Below, in pieces: positions 8,511 to 16,543 of a stretch of DNA of 64,000 nt (position 1 is the first letter of the stretch; the number at the start of each line of letters is the position of its first letter). This stretch comes from Novosphingobium resinovorum (GTDB lineage: Bacteria > Pseudomonadota > Alphaproteobacteria > Sphingomonadales > Sphingomonadaceae). The position numbers were made by a program, and so were the translations under genes. The DNA lies in the NCBI RefSeq assembly GCF_027922145.1, contig NZ_BSFC01000043.1, forward strand, positions 1 to 64,000, written 5' to 3'. The notes under the pieces were generated by a model that ran no database searches, was not told the DNA's origin, and saw nothing but the letters and a program-made list of their open reading frames with translations.

Positions 8511-9821
8511 TCACTCCATCATCGCAAGCAGGGATTCTATCGAACAGGTCGCAAAGCCCACGGTACTGTCGGATATTCCATAGGGGATCAGCAACCGATC
8601 CTCGACCTTGAGCGCGCCGCAAGTGTAAATGACATTGGGCACGTAACCCGAACGGTCCGCATTTTCCGCCGTGAGCACCGGCTCGGGCGTACGAGCGAGC
8701 ACCTTACTGGGGTCGCTACGATCGAGCAGCGCACAGCCGAGGGCATACTTGCGCATGGCGCCGACTCCGTGCGTGAACATCAGCCAGCCTTCATCGATCG
8801 GGATCGGGCTGCCGCAATTGCCGATCTGGATGAATTCCCAGGGGTACTTGGGCTCCATCAGCAACACGCCCTCGTCGTCCCACGTATCGATGGTGTCCGA
8901 TTTGAGCAGGAACAGGTTCTTGCCGTCCTGCCGCCCGACCATGGCGAATTGTCCGTCGATCTTCTTAGGGAACAGGGCCATGCCCTTGTTGCGGCCCGCC
9001 TTCCCCCGGATCGGTTCGAGATCGAAACGCTGGAAATCACGGGTGCGCAGCAATTCCGACCGGATCGAACTGCCGGAATAGGCGGTGTAGGTACCGACCC
9101 ATTCGAAATCGCCGCCGCCATGATCGAAGCGCACCAGGCGCAGATCCTCCAGGCCGCCGCGCTGCTGCTCGGTTATCGGGAAGATCACCGTGTTGGACAG
9201 GCTCGATTCCGTGTGGCGGTGGACCGACACCGAACAGTCGGCATCGAACTGGTCTTCCTCGTCAAGTTCCACCGATGTCGCGAAGGCGGCCTGGGGCCAG
9301 AGCCGGAAATCGCCACTGCATTCCGCGATACCCTCGCGAAAGGCGATCGAGCTGATGTGGCCTTCGCCCACCGCGCGCAGGCTCATGATGAAGCGCACGC
9401 AGCCGCCATGCAGTCCTGTCTGGTCGGGGGAAGGGACGATCGACGGATTCATGAGCGCAGCTGCGGCGAAGGTATACTCATGGCAGAAATACGAGCCGAT
9501 CAGCCGCTGCTTGGTTTCCGAGAACAGGGAGGGATCGAGGCCAAGGTTGCTTGCCACTTCATCGAAGCGGCAGGCGAAAATCCTTTCGGTCTGCCAGTGG
9601 CGTTCCTTGAAGTCGCGCAGCACGCGCTCGTACTCTAGCGCAGCGCGCTCCTCGGTGAGCGCGGCGATGTCATCCACCAGGGCCAGCGCCCGACCTCCGG
9701 GCGCATTCTTCGCCTGCCAGCCGAGATGGAAGGGGCGTATAACCACGCGCGCCGGATCGGCGTGCAGACGCGTCTCGAAGATACGAAGCGGCTCAGACCA
9801 AACATTTTCAGGCCGGTTCAA
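8511..9821 (-). CDS. GH130-family glycoside phosphorylase/hydrolase-like protein
   Basis: About 436 residues from a TTG start that has an AAGGAGG ribosome site 5 nt upstream; a start further upstream would lie inside the preceding gene. A five-bladed beta-propeller pattern is suggested by repeated segments such as GGLEDLRLVRF, TAYSGSSIRS, KGMALFPKKIDGQFAMVGRQ and GNCGSPIPIDEGWLMFTHGV, which match GH130 enzymes acting on beta-mannosides. EDLR carries the proton-donor aspartate region. It overlaps the 3' end of the glycosyltransferase gene by 14 bp, so the two form an operon, a pairing seen in several proteobacteria. Probable role: turnover or synthesis of a mannose-containing oligosaccharide. 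Confidence 0.8.
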   Translation of the reverse strand: MNRPENVWSEPLRIFETRLHADPARVVIRPFHLGWQAKNAPGGRALALVDDIAALTEERAALEYERVLRDFKERHWQTERIFACRFDEVASNLGLDPSLFSETKQRLIGSYFCHEYTFAAAALMNPSIVPSPDQTGLHGGCVRFIMSLRAVGEGHISSIAFREGIAECSGDFRLWPQAAFATSVELDEEDQFDADCSVSVHRHTESSLSNTVIFPITEQQRGGLEDLRLVRFDHGGGDFEWVGTYTAYSGSSIRSELLRTRDFQRFDLEPIRGKAGRNKGMALFPKKIDGQFAMVGRQDGKNLFLLKSDTIDTWDDEGVLLMEPKYPWEFIQIGNCGSPIPIDEGWLMFTHGVGAMRKYALGCALLDRSDPSKVLARTPEPVLTAENADRSGYVPNVIYTCGALKVEDRLLIPYGISDSTVGFATCSIESLLAMME

Positions 9822-12129
9822 GCATTCCTCCTTCCCGCGGGAGCGGGGTGGACAGAGGGAGCATTTCCATAAGCGCATAATGCGACAACTGAAAGGCCAG
9901 TATCGATTCCGCACCGCAATTCGCGTTGGCACCGCGCGGAGTTACCCCATCCCGGCAACGCCCCGTCGCAATGTCAGCAAGGATCGCACCCCGGTCATTG
10001 TCGCCGAAGAACCACCGCCATGCCATCATCGCATGCTCGCGCCAGAATGTGTTGCCGGTTACGCGCCATGCCGAGCCCGCAGCCTCGATCGCCGCCTGCG
10101 CTTCCAGCGGCTGCTGGTCGAAAGGCAGGTAATTGTGCTCCTTATGGAAGCTTTCCGAGCCGATTGGCCGGAACTGGCGCTTCGCCGAGACCTGCTGGGC
10201 ACATATCCATTCCAGCGTTTCCAGTCCTGCGTCGGTCCAGTGTTCCTGCCCCAGCAATGCGCCGGCTTCGATCAGGGCCTGCGGCAGGCGCGGATTGTCG
10301 TAGCCGATCACGGCTTCGAACCACGCCCAGTCCGGCCGCCGCCCTTCGCCCAGAAGACGCATCAGGATGTCGCCGCCGCGCGCGGCAGCATCGCGGGAGG
10401 CGCGGTGCTCCGGATCGCGGCGCAGTACGGCGCAGGCGCCAAGCATGGCAAAAGCGATTGCTCGGGGTGATCCCAGTGGCGCCATGTTCTTGTTCACATC
10501 GTCGTAGAGATGAAGCGCCCAGTCAGCGACGCCGTCATCGGGTGCGCACGCATAAGTCTCGCCCAGTGTCCAGATCGCCCGCCCATTCGAGTCCTCGGAG
10601 CCTTCATCCTCGCACCAACTGCGGTCGAACCGCATGAAGTTTCGAAAACGCCCGAGATCTGGATTCCAGGCGGATTGCACGAAGGCGGCATAGGTGAGCG
10701 TCCACTTCATCCGCTCCGCTGCGGACAGACCCTGCGCCACGTTCATCAGCATGAGCGCGCGGGCATTGTCGTCGAGGCAGTAGCCGTGGCGGCGGTCTGG
10801 AACCACGCCGATCGAATGCTGGAGCATGCCTGTCGCATCGCTCATCGCCAGCACTGCGGCGAGCCCCGGAATGGCGGTGGCTGGCGGCGCCGCCCGCTGG
10901 GGCGCGACCGCGCGAGCGACCAAACGCGCGGAGGCCTCGGCGAACTGCGGCCAGATCGTGGCGCGCCCGCGGCCGTAGGCACGTCGTTGCATGGCGGCCA
11001 TCGCTTCCGGCGCGTCGAGCAGGGCATTGACGGCTTCGGCAATGGCTTCGCTCGAGCGCGGGCGGATCAGCCGGCCGACATCCTGCGCAAGCAGTTCGCG
11101 CGCATGGACATAGGGCGTTGAGATGACAGCCTTGCCCAGCGCCACCGCGTAGCTCAGAGTTCCGGATGTGGATTGCTCCAGCCCCGGATAGGGCGTGAGG
11201 TAAATGTCACACGCTTCCAATTGGTCGAGTAATTCAGGCGTGTCGAGGAAGCGGTTGTCCCAAATGATGTAATCGGCGACACCGAGATGTTCGGCCAAGG
11301 CTATGAGCTTGTCGCGATAGGCCTCGCCTTCCTCGGCAACAAGGTTCGGGTGGGTTGCGCCGACGATGCGGTAGAGCGCCTCGGGGTGGCGTGCCACTAT
11401 CGCGGGGAGTGAGCGGATCGCGTGTTCCAGCCCCTTGCCGGGGCCAAGCAGTCCGAATGTCATGAGCACCTTGCGGCCTGACAAGCCCAGCATCGACTTG
11501 AATTCTTCCTGGCGGCCGAATGGCCGGTCTGGCGCGCCGTGGTCGATAACTTCCAGAATGCCTGGCGGTGCGCCGTATTCACTCTCGAGCAAGTCGCGCG
11601 AGTGACGCGACATCACCATGATACGCGAGGCGCGGGTCACGAGATGGCGCAGGATGCGGCCCTGGCGCGCGGAAGGCTCTCCCAGCACCGTGTGGAGGGT
11701 AAGCACCAAAGGTGCGGCCAGCAGATCGACGAACTGAATGACCATCTCGCCGTCACGCCCGCCGAAGATGCCGTACTCGTGCTGAAGCCAAACTGCATCT
11801 ACCCCGGACTCGTTGATCCGGCGGGCGACGCGGGCATAATCCTGCGGATCGCTGCGCGCGATGGTGTCCGCTACGTCCGTATATTCAAGAGGGCTTTCCG
11901 AATCATCCAGCGCATAAACGTCCACCGCGATTTCCCGATGAAATTCGCAAAGCTTCTCAAATACGTCGGTCGTGAACGTGGCGATACCGCATTTGCGAGG
12001 GACGAAATTGCCTACAAGTGCCACACGCATCTGTTTTTGAGGTTTTGTGCCACTAGCCTCGAAGATGGAATGGATGTCAGCGACTTCGCGCCCGAACTCA
12101 GGGTCTTGGGAAAACGGCAAGCGTACCAT
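9808..12129 (-). CDS. Two-domain protein: GT4 glycosyltransferase fused to an alpha/alpha-barrel domain
   Basis: 773 residues. Residues about 35-390 are a GT-B glycosyltransferase of family 4 (VALVGNFVPRKCGIATFTTD, then MSRHSRDLLESEYG, TFGLLGPGKGLEHAI and YPGLEQSTSGTLSYAVALG). Residues about 410-760 are a helical domain rich in W and acidic residues (YCLDDNARALMLMN, then DSNGRAIWTLGETY and EHNYLPFDQQPLEAQAAIEA), resembling (alpha/alpha)6 glycoside-processing folds. The fusion with a downstream GH130 gene suggests a paired synthesis/processing system for a mannosyl glycan. The ATG at 12129 has AAGG 8 nt upstream; an internal ATG at 12030 is the alternative. Confidence 0.85.
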   Translation of the reverse strand: MVRLPFSQDPEFGREVADIHSIFEASGTKPQKQMRVALVGNFVPRKCGIATFTTDVFEKLCEFHREIAVDVYALDDSESPLEYTDVADTIARSDPQDYARVARRINESGVDAVWLQHEYGIFGGRDGEMVIQFVDLLAAPLVLTLHTVLGEPSARQGRILRHLVTRASRIMVMSRHSRDLLESEYGAPPGILEVIDHGAPDRPFGRQEEFKSMLGLSGRKVLMTFGLLGPGKGLEHAIRSLPAIVARHPEALYRIVGATHPNLVAEEGEAYRDKLIALAEHLGVADYIIWDNRFLDTPELLDQLEACDIYLTPYPGLEQSTSGTLSYAVALGKAVISTPYVHARELLAQDVGRLIRPRSSEAIAEAVNALLDAPEAMAAMQRRAYGRGRATIWPQFAEASARLVARAVAPQRAAPPATAIPGLAAVLAMSDATGMLQHSIGVVPDRRHGYCLDDNARALMLMNVAQGLSAAERMKWTLTYAAFVQSAWNPDLGRFRNFMRFDRSWCEDEGSEDSNGRAIWTLGETYACAPDDGVADWALHLYDDVNKNMAPLGSPRAIAFAMLGACAVLRRDPEHRASRDAAARGGDILMRLLGEGRRPDWAWFEAVIGYDNPRLPQALIEAGALLGQEHWTDAGLETLEWICAQQVSAKRQFRPIGSESFHKEHNYLPFDQQPLEAQAAIEAAGSAWRVTGNTFWREHAMMAWRWFFGDNDRGAILADIATGRCRDGVTPRGANANCGAESILAFQLSHYALMEMLPLSTPLPREGGMLEPA

Positions 12130-12660
12130 GTGCAGACCTTGAACGAGAAATGAACACCTCTCCTCAAGTCACCGGCGTCGATTCAGTTTCATGCCGCGCT
12201 GCAAAATGAGACGGTCCGATGCATGTGCGATCCGGAATGATGGGAAGCCAGAAACAAGTGCAAGACCTGGCATCGAGGGCAAGACCGCGTAAAATGGAAC
12301 TTCACGCTGACCGTTGCGGCGTACAATCTGGTTCGTCTGCCAGAACTAATAGCGAGGGCCTAGCTATGCGAGGAATCCGCCACGCTGCAGTTCTGTCCGC
12401 CAACGACTGCCACCTGATGCCGAATTCCCCAAACCGAAGTCCGATAAACCCTCAGAGTCCGACGATCACCGCGCCTCAAGGAAGTTATTTCCGCGCCTTG
12501 CTAAAAACGGAAAGCTGTCCGCCCGTACCTGGGCAGCGAAAAATCGCCTCCGAACGACCGATAAGGGTCGGGTGCGGGAGTGGCTGCCGAGCAACTATCG
12601 CATCGCCGTTTAGACAACGCCACTCGTGACTAATTTGGTGGATTGTACGATCCTGCAAAC
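12130..12660. other. Intergenic stretch, probably degenerate sequence
   Basis: About 530 bp between the divergent glycosyltransferase and DoxX genes. No open frame here has a ribosome site or recognisable product. The segment around 12,480-12,580 loosely resembles 20,250-20,360 and may be a worn copy of a dispersed non-coding sequence. Promoters for both flanking genes should lie at its ends. Confidence 0.45.
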
Positions 12661-13065
12661 ATGAGAGCCCGTAGATATTCCTGTGTAGTGCTGGCGATAC
12701 TCTATGCCGTAGCTGGCACGCTACATTTGGCGATCTCGGCACCATTCGTCGCGATCATCCCGGATTGGGTTCCTGCGCCTGCCTTAGTCGTCATGCTGAC
12801 CGGTCTTGCCGAGATCGCCGGTGCCGCGGGAATCGGGCAGCCTTGGAAGCCTCGGCTTCGCGCTGCGGCGGCGTGGGGGATCGCCGCTTACACCCTGTGC
12901 GTCTGGCCGGCGAATGTCCAGCACATGCTGCTCGACCTTGCGAAGCCGGGCTACGGACTGGGACTGGCCTACCACTTACCACGCCTTGCCTTACAGCCGG
13001 TGCTTATCTGGTGGCCGTTATGGGCGACGAGCGTCACGACCTGGCCTTTCCGGCCACGCACCTGA
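12661..13065 (+). CDS. DoxX-like integral membrane protein
   Basis: 134 residues with four hydrophobic helices (CVVLAILYAVAGTLHLAI; ALVVMLTGLAEIAGAAGIG; AAWGIAAYTLCVWPANV; LALQPVLIWWPLWA). The pattern AGxxHF-like near the start and PxWxP between helices 1 and 2 (IPDWVPAPALVV) is characteristic of the DoxX/DoxD group. Family members are linked to membrane redox and thiol stress; the activity of this protein is unknown. It lies convergent to the msrB remnant. The start at 12661 puts the first helix at the usual position. Confidence 0.75.
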   Translation: MRARRYSCVVLAILYAVAGTLHLAISAPFVAIIPDWVPAPALVVMLTGLAEIAGAAGIGQPWKPRLRAAAAWGIAAYTLCVWPANVQHMLLDLAKPGYGLGLAYHLPRLALQPVLIWWPLWATSVTTWPFRPRT

Positions 13066-13083
13066 CCATCCCGGTGGCGCGCG

Positions 13084-13424
13084 TCAGGCGGACCGGAATG
13101 CCAGCGCAGCGCCATTCATGCAGTAACGCAGTCCGGTAGGGGGTGGCCCATCGTCGAAGACGTGGCCGAGGTGCCCGTCGCAGCGGGCGCAACGCACCTC
13201 CCTGCGAACCATGCCCATGGAGCGATCGGTAACGATCTTCAGGGCGCTCGGGAAATGGTTCCAGAAACTGGGCCACCCCGTTCCGCTATCGAACTTGGTA
13301 GTGGACGAAAACAAGGGCAGGTCGCAGCCCGCGCACAGGAAGCGACCCTTGCGGTGTTCCTTGAGGAGCGGGCTCGAATAGGGACGCTCGGTACTCCCCT
13401 GTCGCAGCACCGCATAGGCCTGAG
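13084..13424 (-). pseudogene. msrB: msrB, 3' part (methionine-R-sulfoxide reductase), split by an IS
   Basis: Carries almost the whole MsrB catalytic domain: CAGC and CARC zinc-ligand pairs, FDSGTGWPSFW, GHLGHVFDDGP and RYCMNGAAL with the catalytic cysteine. The natural codons ...QAYAVLRQGSTERP run into IS sequence at 13425. The missing start is on the other side of the IS (14352-14507). Removing the IS and one CTCAG copy restores an uninterrupted frame. Internal starts could give a shortened cytosolic protein, but the export signal would be lost. Confidence 0.88.
13420..13424. repeat. Target-site duplication, copy 1 (CTGAG)
   Basis: CTGAG here and at 14352-14356 flank the insertion sequence directly. 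Both copies belong to msrB codons, and only one is needed to restore the gene. Confidence 0.8.
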
Positions 13425-14351
13425 TGCCTGACTCAGAAGTTTCTCAAGCGTAGCAATACCTTGCAGTTCTGCGGGTGAGCATGCGGATGGAGGCTATCGT
13501 TATCCATGCCGTGGAGGATTCGATGGTAGTTTCCCAATCCTTGGCGAGGCGGCGGCATCGGCCAAGCCATGCGAAGGTGCGTTCGACGACCCACCGCCGC
13601 GGGAGAACCTGGAAGCCCTTCGCCTTGTCCGAACGCTTTATGATCTCGATCGTCCAAGCCCCTGATCCGGCAAGGGCAGTACGGAGCTTGTTGCCGGCAT
13701 AGCCCCCATCGGCAAAAACATGCCGCAGCCACGGGAAGCGTTTCCGCACGGCCTTTAGGACATCGACGGCACCGTCGCGGTCCTGGATGTCGGCGGTGTG
13801 GACGAGGATAAAGATGAGAAAGCCGCAGGTGTCGGTCAGGATATGCCGCTTGCGGCCCTTGATCTTCTTGCCCGCGTCATACCCGCAAGGGCCGCCGCTT
13901 TCGGTGGTTTTAACTGACTGGCTGTCGATCACACCGGCGCTCGGCGAGGCTTCGCGCCCTTCGATCTCGCGCAGGTTCAACACCAGCATCGTGTTCATGG
14001 CTTCGAGCAAACCGGTGTTGCGCCAAGCGTAGAAATAGCGCTGCACAGTCGAGACCGGCGGAAAGCATTTGGGCAGAAGCCGCCAAGCGCAGCCGCTGGC
14101 TGCTATGTAAAGCAAGGCATTCACTACTTCGCGCATATCTGTCGTCCGACGACGACCTCCGCGCTTGGCTGGCGGGATGAACGGTGCCGCCAATTCCCAC
14201 TCCCGGTCCGTCATATCGCTGGAATAGCGCAATCCTTTCCGGCTATGCTCCTGCCGGGCAATACCAGTCCATGTCATTGATCACTCCATCTCTCGCAGGA
14301 CGGACTGAATCACAACATACTGGTATTGCTCAACAACTTTTGGGGCAGGCT
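13425..14351 (-). mobile_element. Intact IS5-family insertion sequence inside msrB
   Basis: 927 bp between the two CTGAG copies. The ends are imperfect inverted repeats: GCCTGACTCAGAAGTT on the left and, on the other strand, GCCTGCCCCAAAAGTT on the right. It contains a single full-length transposase gene reading in the same direction as msrB. Perfect duplications and an intact transposase suggest a recent insertion. Confidence 0.88.
13444..14277 (-). CDS. IS5-family transposase, apparently intact
   Basis: 277 residues, normal for the family. DUF4096-type N-terminus (LRYSSDMTDREWELAAPFIP, then KRGGRRRTTDMREVVNALLY), followed by a DDE nuclease core: GVIDSQSVKTTE (first D), HVFADGGYAGNKL (second D) and WVVERTFAWLGRCRRLAKDWE (E). 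It should cut and paste the surrounding 927-bp element. No internal stop or frameshift was seen. The short distance from the stop codon to the IS end is typical of a compact one-gene element. Confidence 0.9.
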   Translation of the reverse strand: MTWTGIARQEHSRKGLRYSSDMTDREWELAAPFIPPAKRGGRRRTTDMREVVNALLYIAASGCAWRLLPKCFPPVSTVQRYFYAWRNTGLLEAMNTMLVLNLREIEGREASPSAGVIDSQSVKTTESGGPCGYDAGKKIKGRKRHILTDTCGFLIFILVHTADIQDRDGAVDVLKAVRKRFPWLRHVFADGGYAGNKLRTALAGSGAWTIEIIKRSDKAKGFQVLPRRWVVERTFAWLGRCRRLAKDWETTIESSTAWITIASIRMLTRRTARYCYA

Positions 14352-14356
14352 CTGAG
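14352..14356. repeat. Target-site duplication, copy 2 (CTGAG)
   Basis: Second copy of the 5-bp direct repeat generated by the IS that splits msrB; see 13420-13424. Confidence 0.8.
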
Positions 14357-14507
14357 GGGATAGGCGTCGGCGCCATTCCGCGTCCGGCAGGCGGAGACTT
14401 GCCGCCGGAGCGCCGACAGATGGTCCAACTGTCAGTGCAATCGCGCCTGCAACGAACCCCGCCGACGTGAAGGCGCGGCGGTCCAAGGAAAAAAAGCTCG
14501 AAGTCAT
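14352..14507 (-). pseudogene. msrB: msrB, 5' part with export signal, cut off by an IS
   Basis: Encodes about 51 residues: a signal region with a twin-arginine-like SLDRRAFTSAG motif and hydrophobic core, then LPDAEWRRRLSPQ, where the frame enters the IS. The downstream catalytic part continues at 13424. The intact protein would have been an exported MsrB working on periplasmic proteins, matching the exported MsrA and DipZ encoded nearby. It follows the fasciclin gene on the same strand, separated by a strong hairpin. Confidence 0.8.
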
Positions 14508-14546
14508 GGCCGCGAAAATCCTGTCGCTTGAAAGTATGCAGGAGAT

Positions 14547-14584
14547 ACATGGGGCGGCGGGCCAACGGCCCACAAGCCCCATGT
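14547..14584 (-). terminator. Strong hairpin between the fasciclin gene and msrB
   Basis: Outer arms ACATGGGGC / GCCCCATGT and inner arms GGGCC / GGCCC form a long GC-rich stem 17 bp after the fasciclin stop. There is no T-run, so it may be a partial terminator, an attenuator or an mRNA-stabilising element. Confidence 0.5.
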
Positions 14585-14600
14585 GTCGTTGAAATCGTGG

Positions 14601-15161
14601 TCAGGGCATCAGCACGGTGTCGACCACGTGGATGACACCGTTTGATTGCATGACGTTGGCGATGGTGATCTTCGCCTTGCCGCTCTTGGCATCGGTTAGC
14701 CACCAGGCTCCGGCCTTGTCTTTCCAGGCGGTCAGCTTCTCGCCCTCTACCGTCGTCAGCATGGCCTTGCCGCCATGGGCCTTGGCGTTGGCGGCGATGT
14801 CGGCGGCGGTCACGCGGCCCGCGACGACGTGGTAGGTCAGCACTTTCGTCAGCATCGCCTTGTTTTCAGGCTTGAGCAGCGAATCCAGGGTGCCCTTGGG
14901 CAGCTTGGCGAAAGCGGCGTTGGTGGGCGCGAAGACGGTGAACGGACCGGGGCCCTTCAGCGTATCGACGAGCCCAGCAGCCTTAACCGCGGCGACGAGG
15001 GTGGTGTGGTCCCTGGAGTTGACGGCGTTGTCGACGATGTCCTTGGTCGAATACATCGCGGCGCCGCCCACCATCGGGTTCTTGGCCGCAATGGCTACGC
15101 CGCCGCTGAGCAACAGGGCGGCGGCCAGGCCGGAGGCGAACTTGCGGGATAATGCTTGCAT
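14601..15161 (-). CDS. Exported fasciclin-domain protein (MPT70/MPT83-like)
   Basis: 186 residues: signal peptide ending near residue 25 (SGGVAIAAK), then one FAS1 domain with the H1 motif GPFTVFAPTNAAFAKLP, the YHVV motif in LTYHVVAGRVT, and H2 in GVIHVVDTVLMP. FAS1 domains mediate adhesion or bind small ligands at the cell surface. Fasciclin proteins are the classical target of SigK/RskA in mycobacteria, and here the gene lies downstream of that regulator pair. A promoter-like GCATCC-N16-CGTAT motif ends 47 bp before the start codon, and the same motif precedes msrA. Start chosen at the ATG that begins the signal peptide. Confidence 0.92.
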   Translation of the reverse strand: MQALSRKFASGLAAALLLSGGVAIAAKNPMVGGAAMYSTKDIVDNAVNSRDHTTLVAAVKAAGLVDTLKGPGPFTVFAPTNAAFAKLPKGTLDSLLKPENKAMLTKVLTYHVVAGRVTAADIAANAKAHGGKAMLTTVEGEKLTAWKDKAGAWWLTDAKSGKAKITIANVMQSNGVIHVVDTVLMP

Positions 15162-15208
15162 GTCAGGGATCCTCTTTCGCGCACTCCTTTGGATGGAATG
15201 CCCCGAAG

Positions 15209-15235
15209 ATACGGAGCGCATGCCGGTCCGGATGC
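15209..15235 (-). promoter_or_regulatory. Candidate ECF-sigma (SigK-type) promoter of the fasciclin gene
   Basis: Read on the minus strand: GCATCC, 16 bases, CGTATCTTC. The identical GCATCC-N16-CGTAT arrangement occurs before msrA (17308-17334). Spacing and -35 sequence resemble the mycobacterial SigK promoter (CCATCC with a 16-17 base spacer, as I recall it). The -10 element is 47 bp from the start codon. Confidence 0.6.
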
Positions 15236-15243
15236 AGGAGAAA

Positions 15244-15930
15244 TCAGATCATCGAGATTTTTCCCGTCATCACCGGCAGGCTGCTCGGCGCGGCATGGGG
15301 CGCGGTGGCGGGATCTTCCATAGTAACGGCTAGCGTCGCTCCCGCAGCAATAAGCGGGCGCATTGCGGGATCGACGGGAATGGCGCCTCCCTGGTGCGCC
15401 ATCATTCCCAGCGAGCGCGGGACGCCGTCCTGCGGGATGACCCATAGCTCGGCGCGCTTGCCGTCGCCGGGCTCCGCCTGCGAGCCGACCTGCAGGATGC
15501 CTTTCCGCGGGTCGTAGCTGATGGCGAGAACTTGCGCCTCATCGGTCCCCTTTAGCTGCGAGACGGCCATTGGCATGCGTGCAGTCGGCTCGACCGGGCG
15601 CAGTACGATGAATAGGGCGAGCGCTGCCGCGACGGCTCCAGACATCAGCGCACCCGCTCGCCAAGCATGCAGTCGGTTCAGGCTTGGCGCCTCCGGGGCG
15701 GCTCCGATGCGCGCCGCTACCGTATGCCAGACCCGGGACGAAGGCAGGACGGGCGGGAGCGTATCGAGTAAAGGAGATAGCCTTGTGGTCCATCCTTCCA
15801 CCTCGCGTGCAAAGACCGGATCGGATAGGCACAAGCGCAAGGCCTGCGCTCGCTCGGCTCCTTCCAGCAGCCCCAGCGCGAGTTCAGCGGCGAGAGCACC
15901 GCGATCCTGTTCCTCGGCTGCGTCAACCAT
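15244..15930 (-). CDS. rskA: Anti-sigma-K-type factor (RskA-like membrane protein)
   Basis: 228 residues: an N-terminal acidic, helical sigma-binding part (DRGALAAELALGLLEGAERA), one transmembrane helix near residues 95-115 (AGALMSGAVAAALALFIVLR), and an extracytoplasmic RskA domain (VSQLKGTDEAQVLAISYDPR, then KRAELWVIPQDGVPRSLGMM). It should hold the sigma factor at the membrane and release it on an envelope signal, usually by regulated proteolysis. The start ATG lies inside the last codons of the sigma-factor gene, giving an 8-bp overlap and translational coupling. The zinc-binding HxxxC motif of ZAS anti-sigma factors was not seen. Confidence 0.88.
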   Translation of the reverse strand: MVDAAEEQDRGALAAELALGLLEGAERAQALRLCLSDPVFAREVEGWTTRLSPLLDTLPPVLPSSRVWHTVAARIGAAPEAPSLNRLHAWRAGALMSGAVAAALALFIVLRPVEPTARMPMAVSQLKGTDEAQVLAISYDPRKGILQVGSQAEPGDGKRAELWVIPQDGVPRSLGMMAHQGGAIPVDPAMRPLIAAGATLAVTMEDPATAPHAAPSSLPVMTGKISMI

Positions 15931-16498
15931 GGCCCAGGCAATCCTTAAGCCTGAGCATGCCGCGCCGGATCCAGCTCTTGACCGTGCCGAGCGGCGTATC
16001 GCTGCGTTCCGCCAACTGCTGGTAGGTAAAGCCCTGAAGGAACGCGCTGCGGATGGCGCTGGACTGCTCGCTGGGAAGGCCTTCGAGGCAGACAAGCAGC
16101 CTGCGCCTTTCCTCATCGCCTTCCATCAGCGCATCGGCGAGCGGCGCATCGTCCGCGATTGCGGCCATCGCTTTATCGGGCATGGCGTCATGGCGATGTT
16201 CGGCTCGGCGCCAGTCGACGGCGGCGTTGCGCGCGATCGTGGCGAGCCAACTTACGGGACTGGCCCGAGAGGCGTCGAATGACGCCGCCCGTCTCCAGAC
16301 CTTCACGTAGACATCCTGTAGCACATCCTCCGCCGCTTCCCGGTCCGCGCAGATGCGAAGGCAAATACCGAATAGCTTGGCGGAGGTGAGGTCATAGACA
16401 TTGCGCAATCCGGCCGCATCGCCGCTGGCGGCGAGATGGATCGCCGAGACCAAAAGTGCCCGGTTTTCCGACCGTGAGGCAGAACTCGCTTCATGCAT
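15923..16498 (-). CDS. sigK: ECF RNA polymerase sigma factor, SigK type
   Basis: 191 residues with region 2 (AKLFGICLRICADREAAEDV, then LQDVYVKVWRRAASFD) and region 4 (CLEGLPSEQSSAIRSAFLQG, then FTYQQLAERSDTPLGTVKSW). It is followed directly by an RskA-like gene, the usual pairing for SigK/ECF19-type factors. It lies 31 bp downstream of msrA on the same strand, so it is probably co-transcribed from the msrA promoter, which would make it autoregulated. Probable regulon here: msrA, sigK-rskA, the fasciclin gene and msrB. Confidence 0.9.
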   Translation of the reverse strand: MHEASSASRSENRALLVSAIHLAASGDAAGLRNVYDLTSAKLFGICLRICADREAAEDVLQDVYVKVWRRAASFDASRASPVSWLATIARNAAVDWRRAEHRHDAMPDKAMAAIADDAPLADALMEGDEERRRLLVCLEGLPSEQSSAIRSAFLQGFTYQQLAERSDTPLGTVKSWIRRGMLRLKDCLGHG

Positions 16499-16522
16499 TC
16501 GCCGGTCTCGTCCCTGCTACGC

Positions 16523-16543
16523 CGAAGGATCAACGATCCTTCG
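16523..16543 (-). terminator. Hairpin at the msrA stop codon
   Basis: CGAAGGATC / GATCCTTCG form a perfect 9-bp stem with a 3-base loop that includes the msrA stop codon. No T-run follows, so transcription into sigK may only be reduced. Confidence 0.4.

Noticed and set aside
8161..8583. Plus-strand frame between the receptor remnant and the GH130 gene
   Set aside because: No ribosome site or recognisable product, and its end overlaps the GH130 coding region on the other strand.
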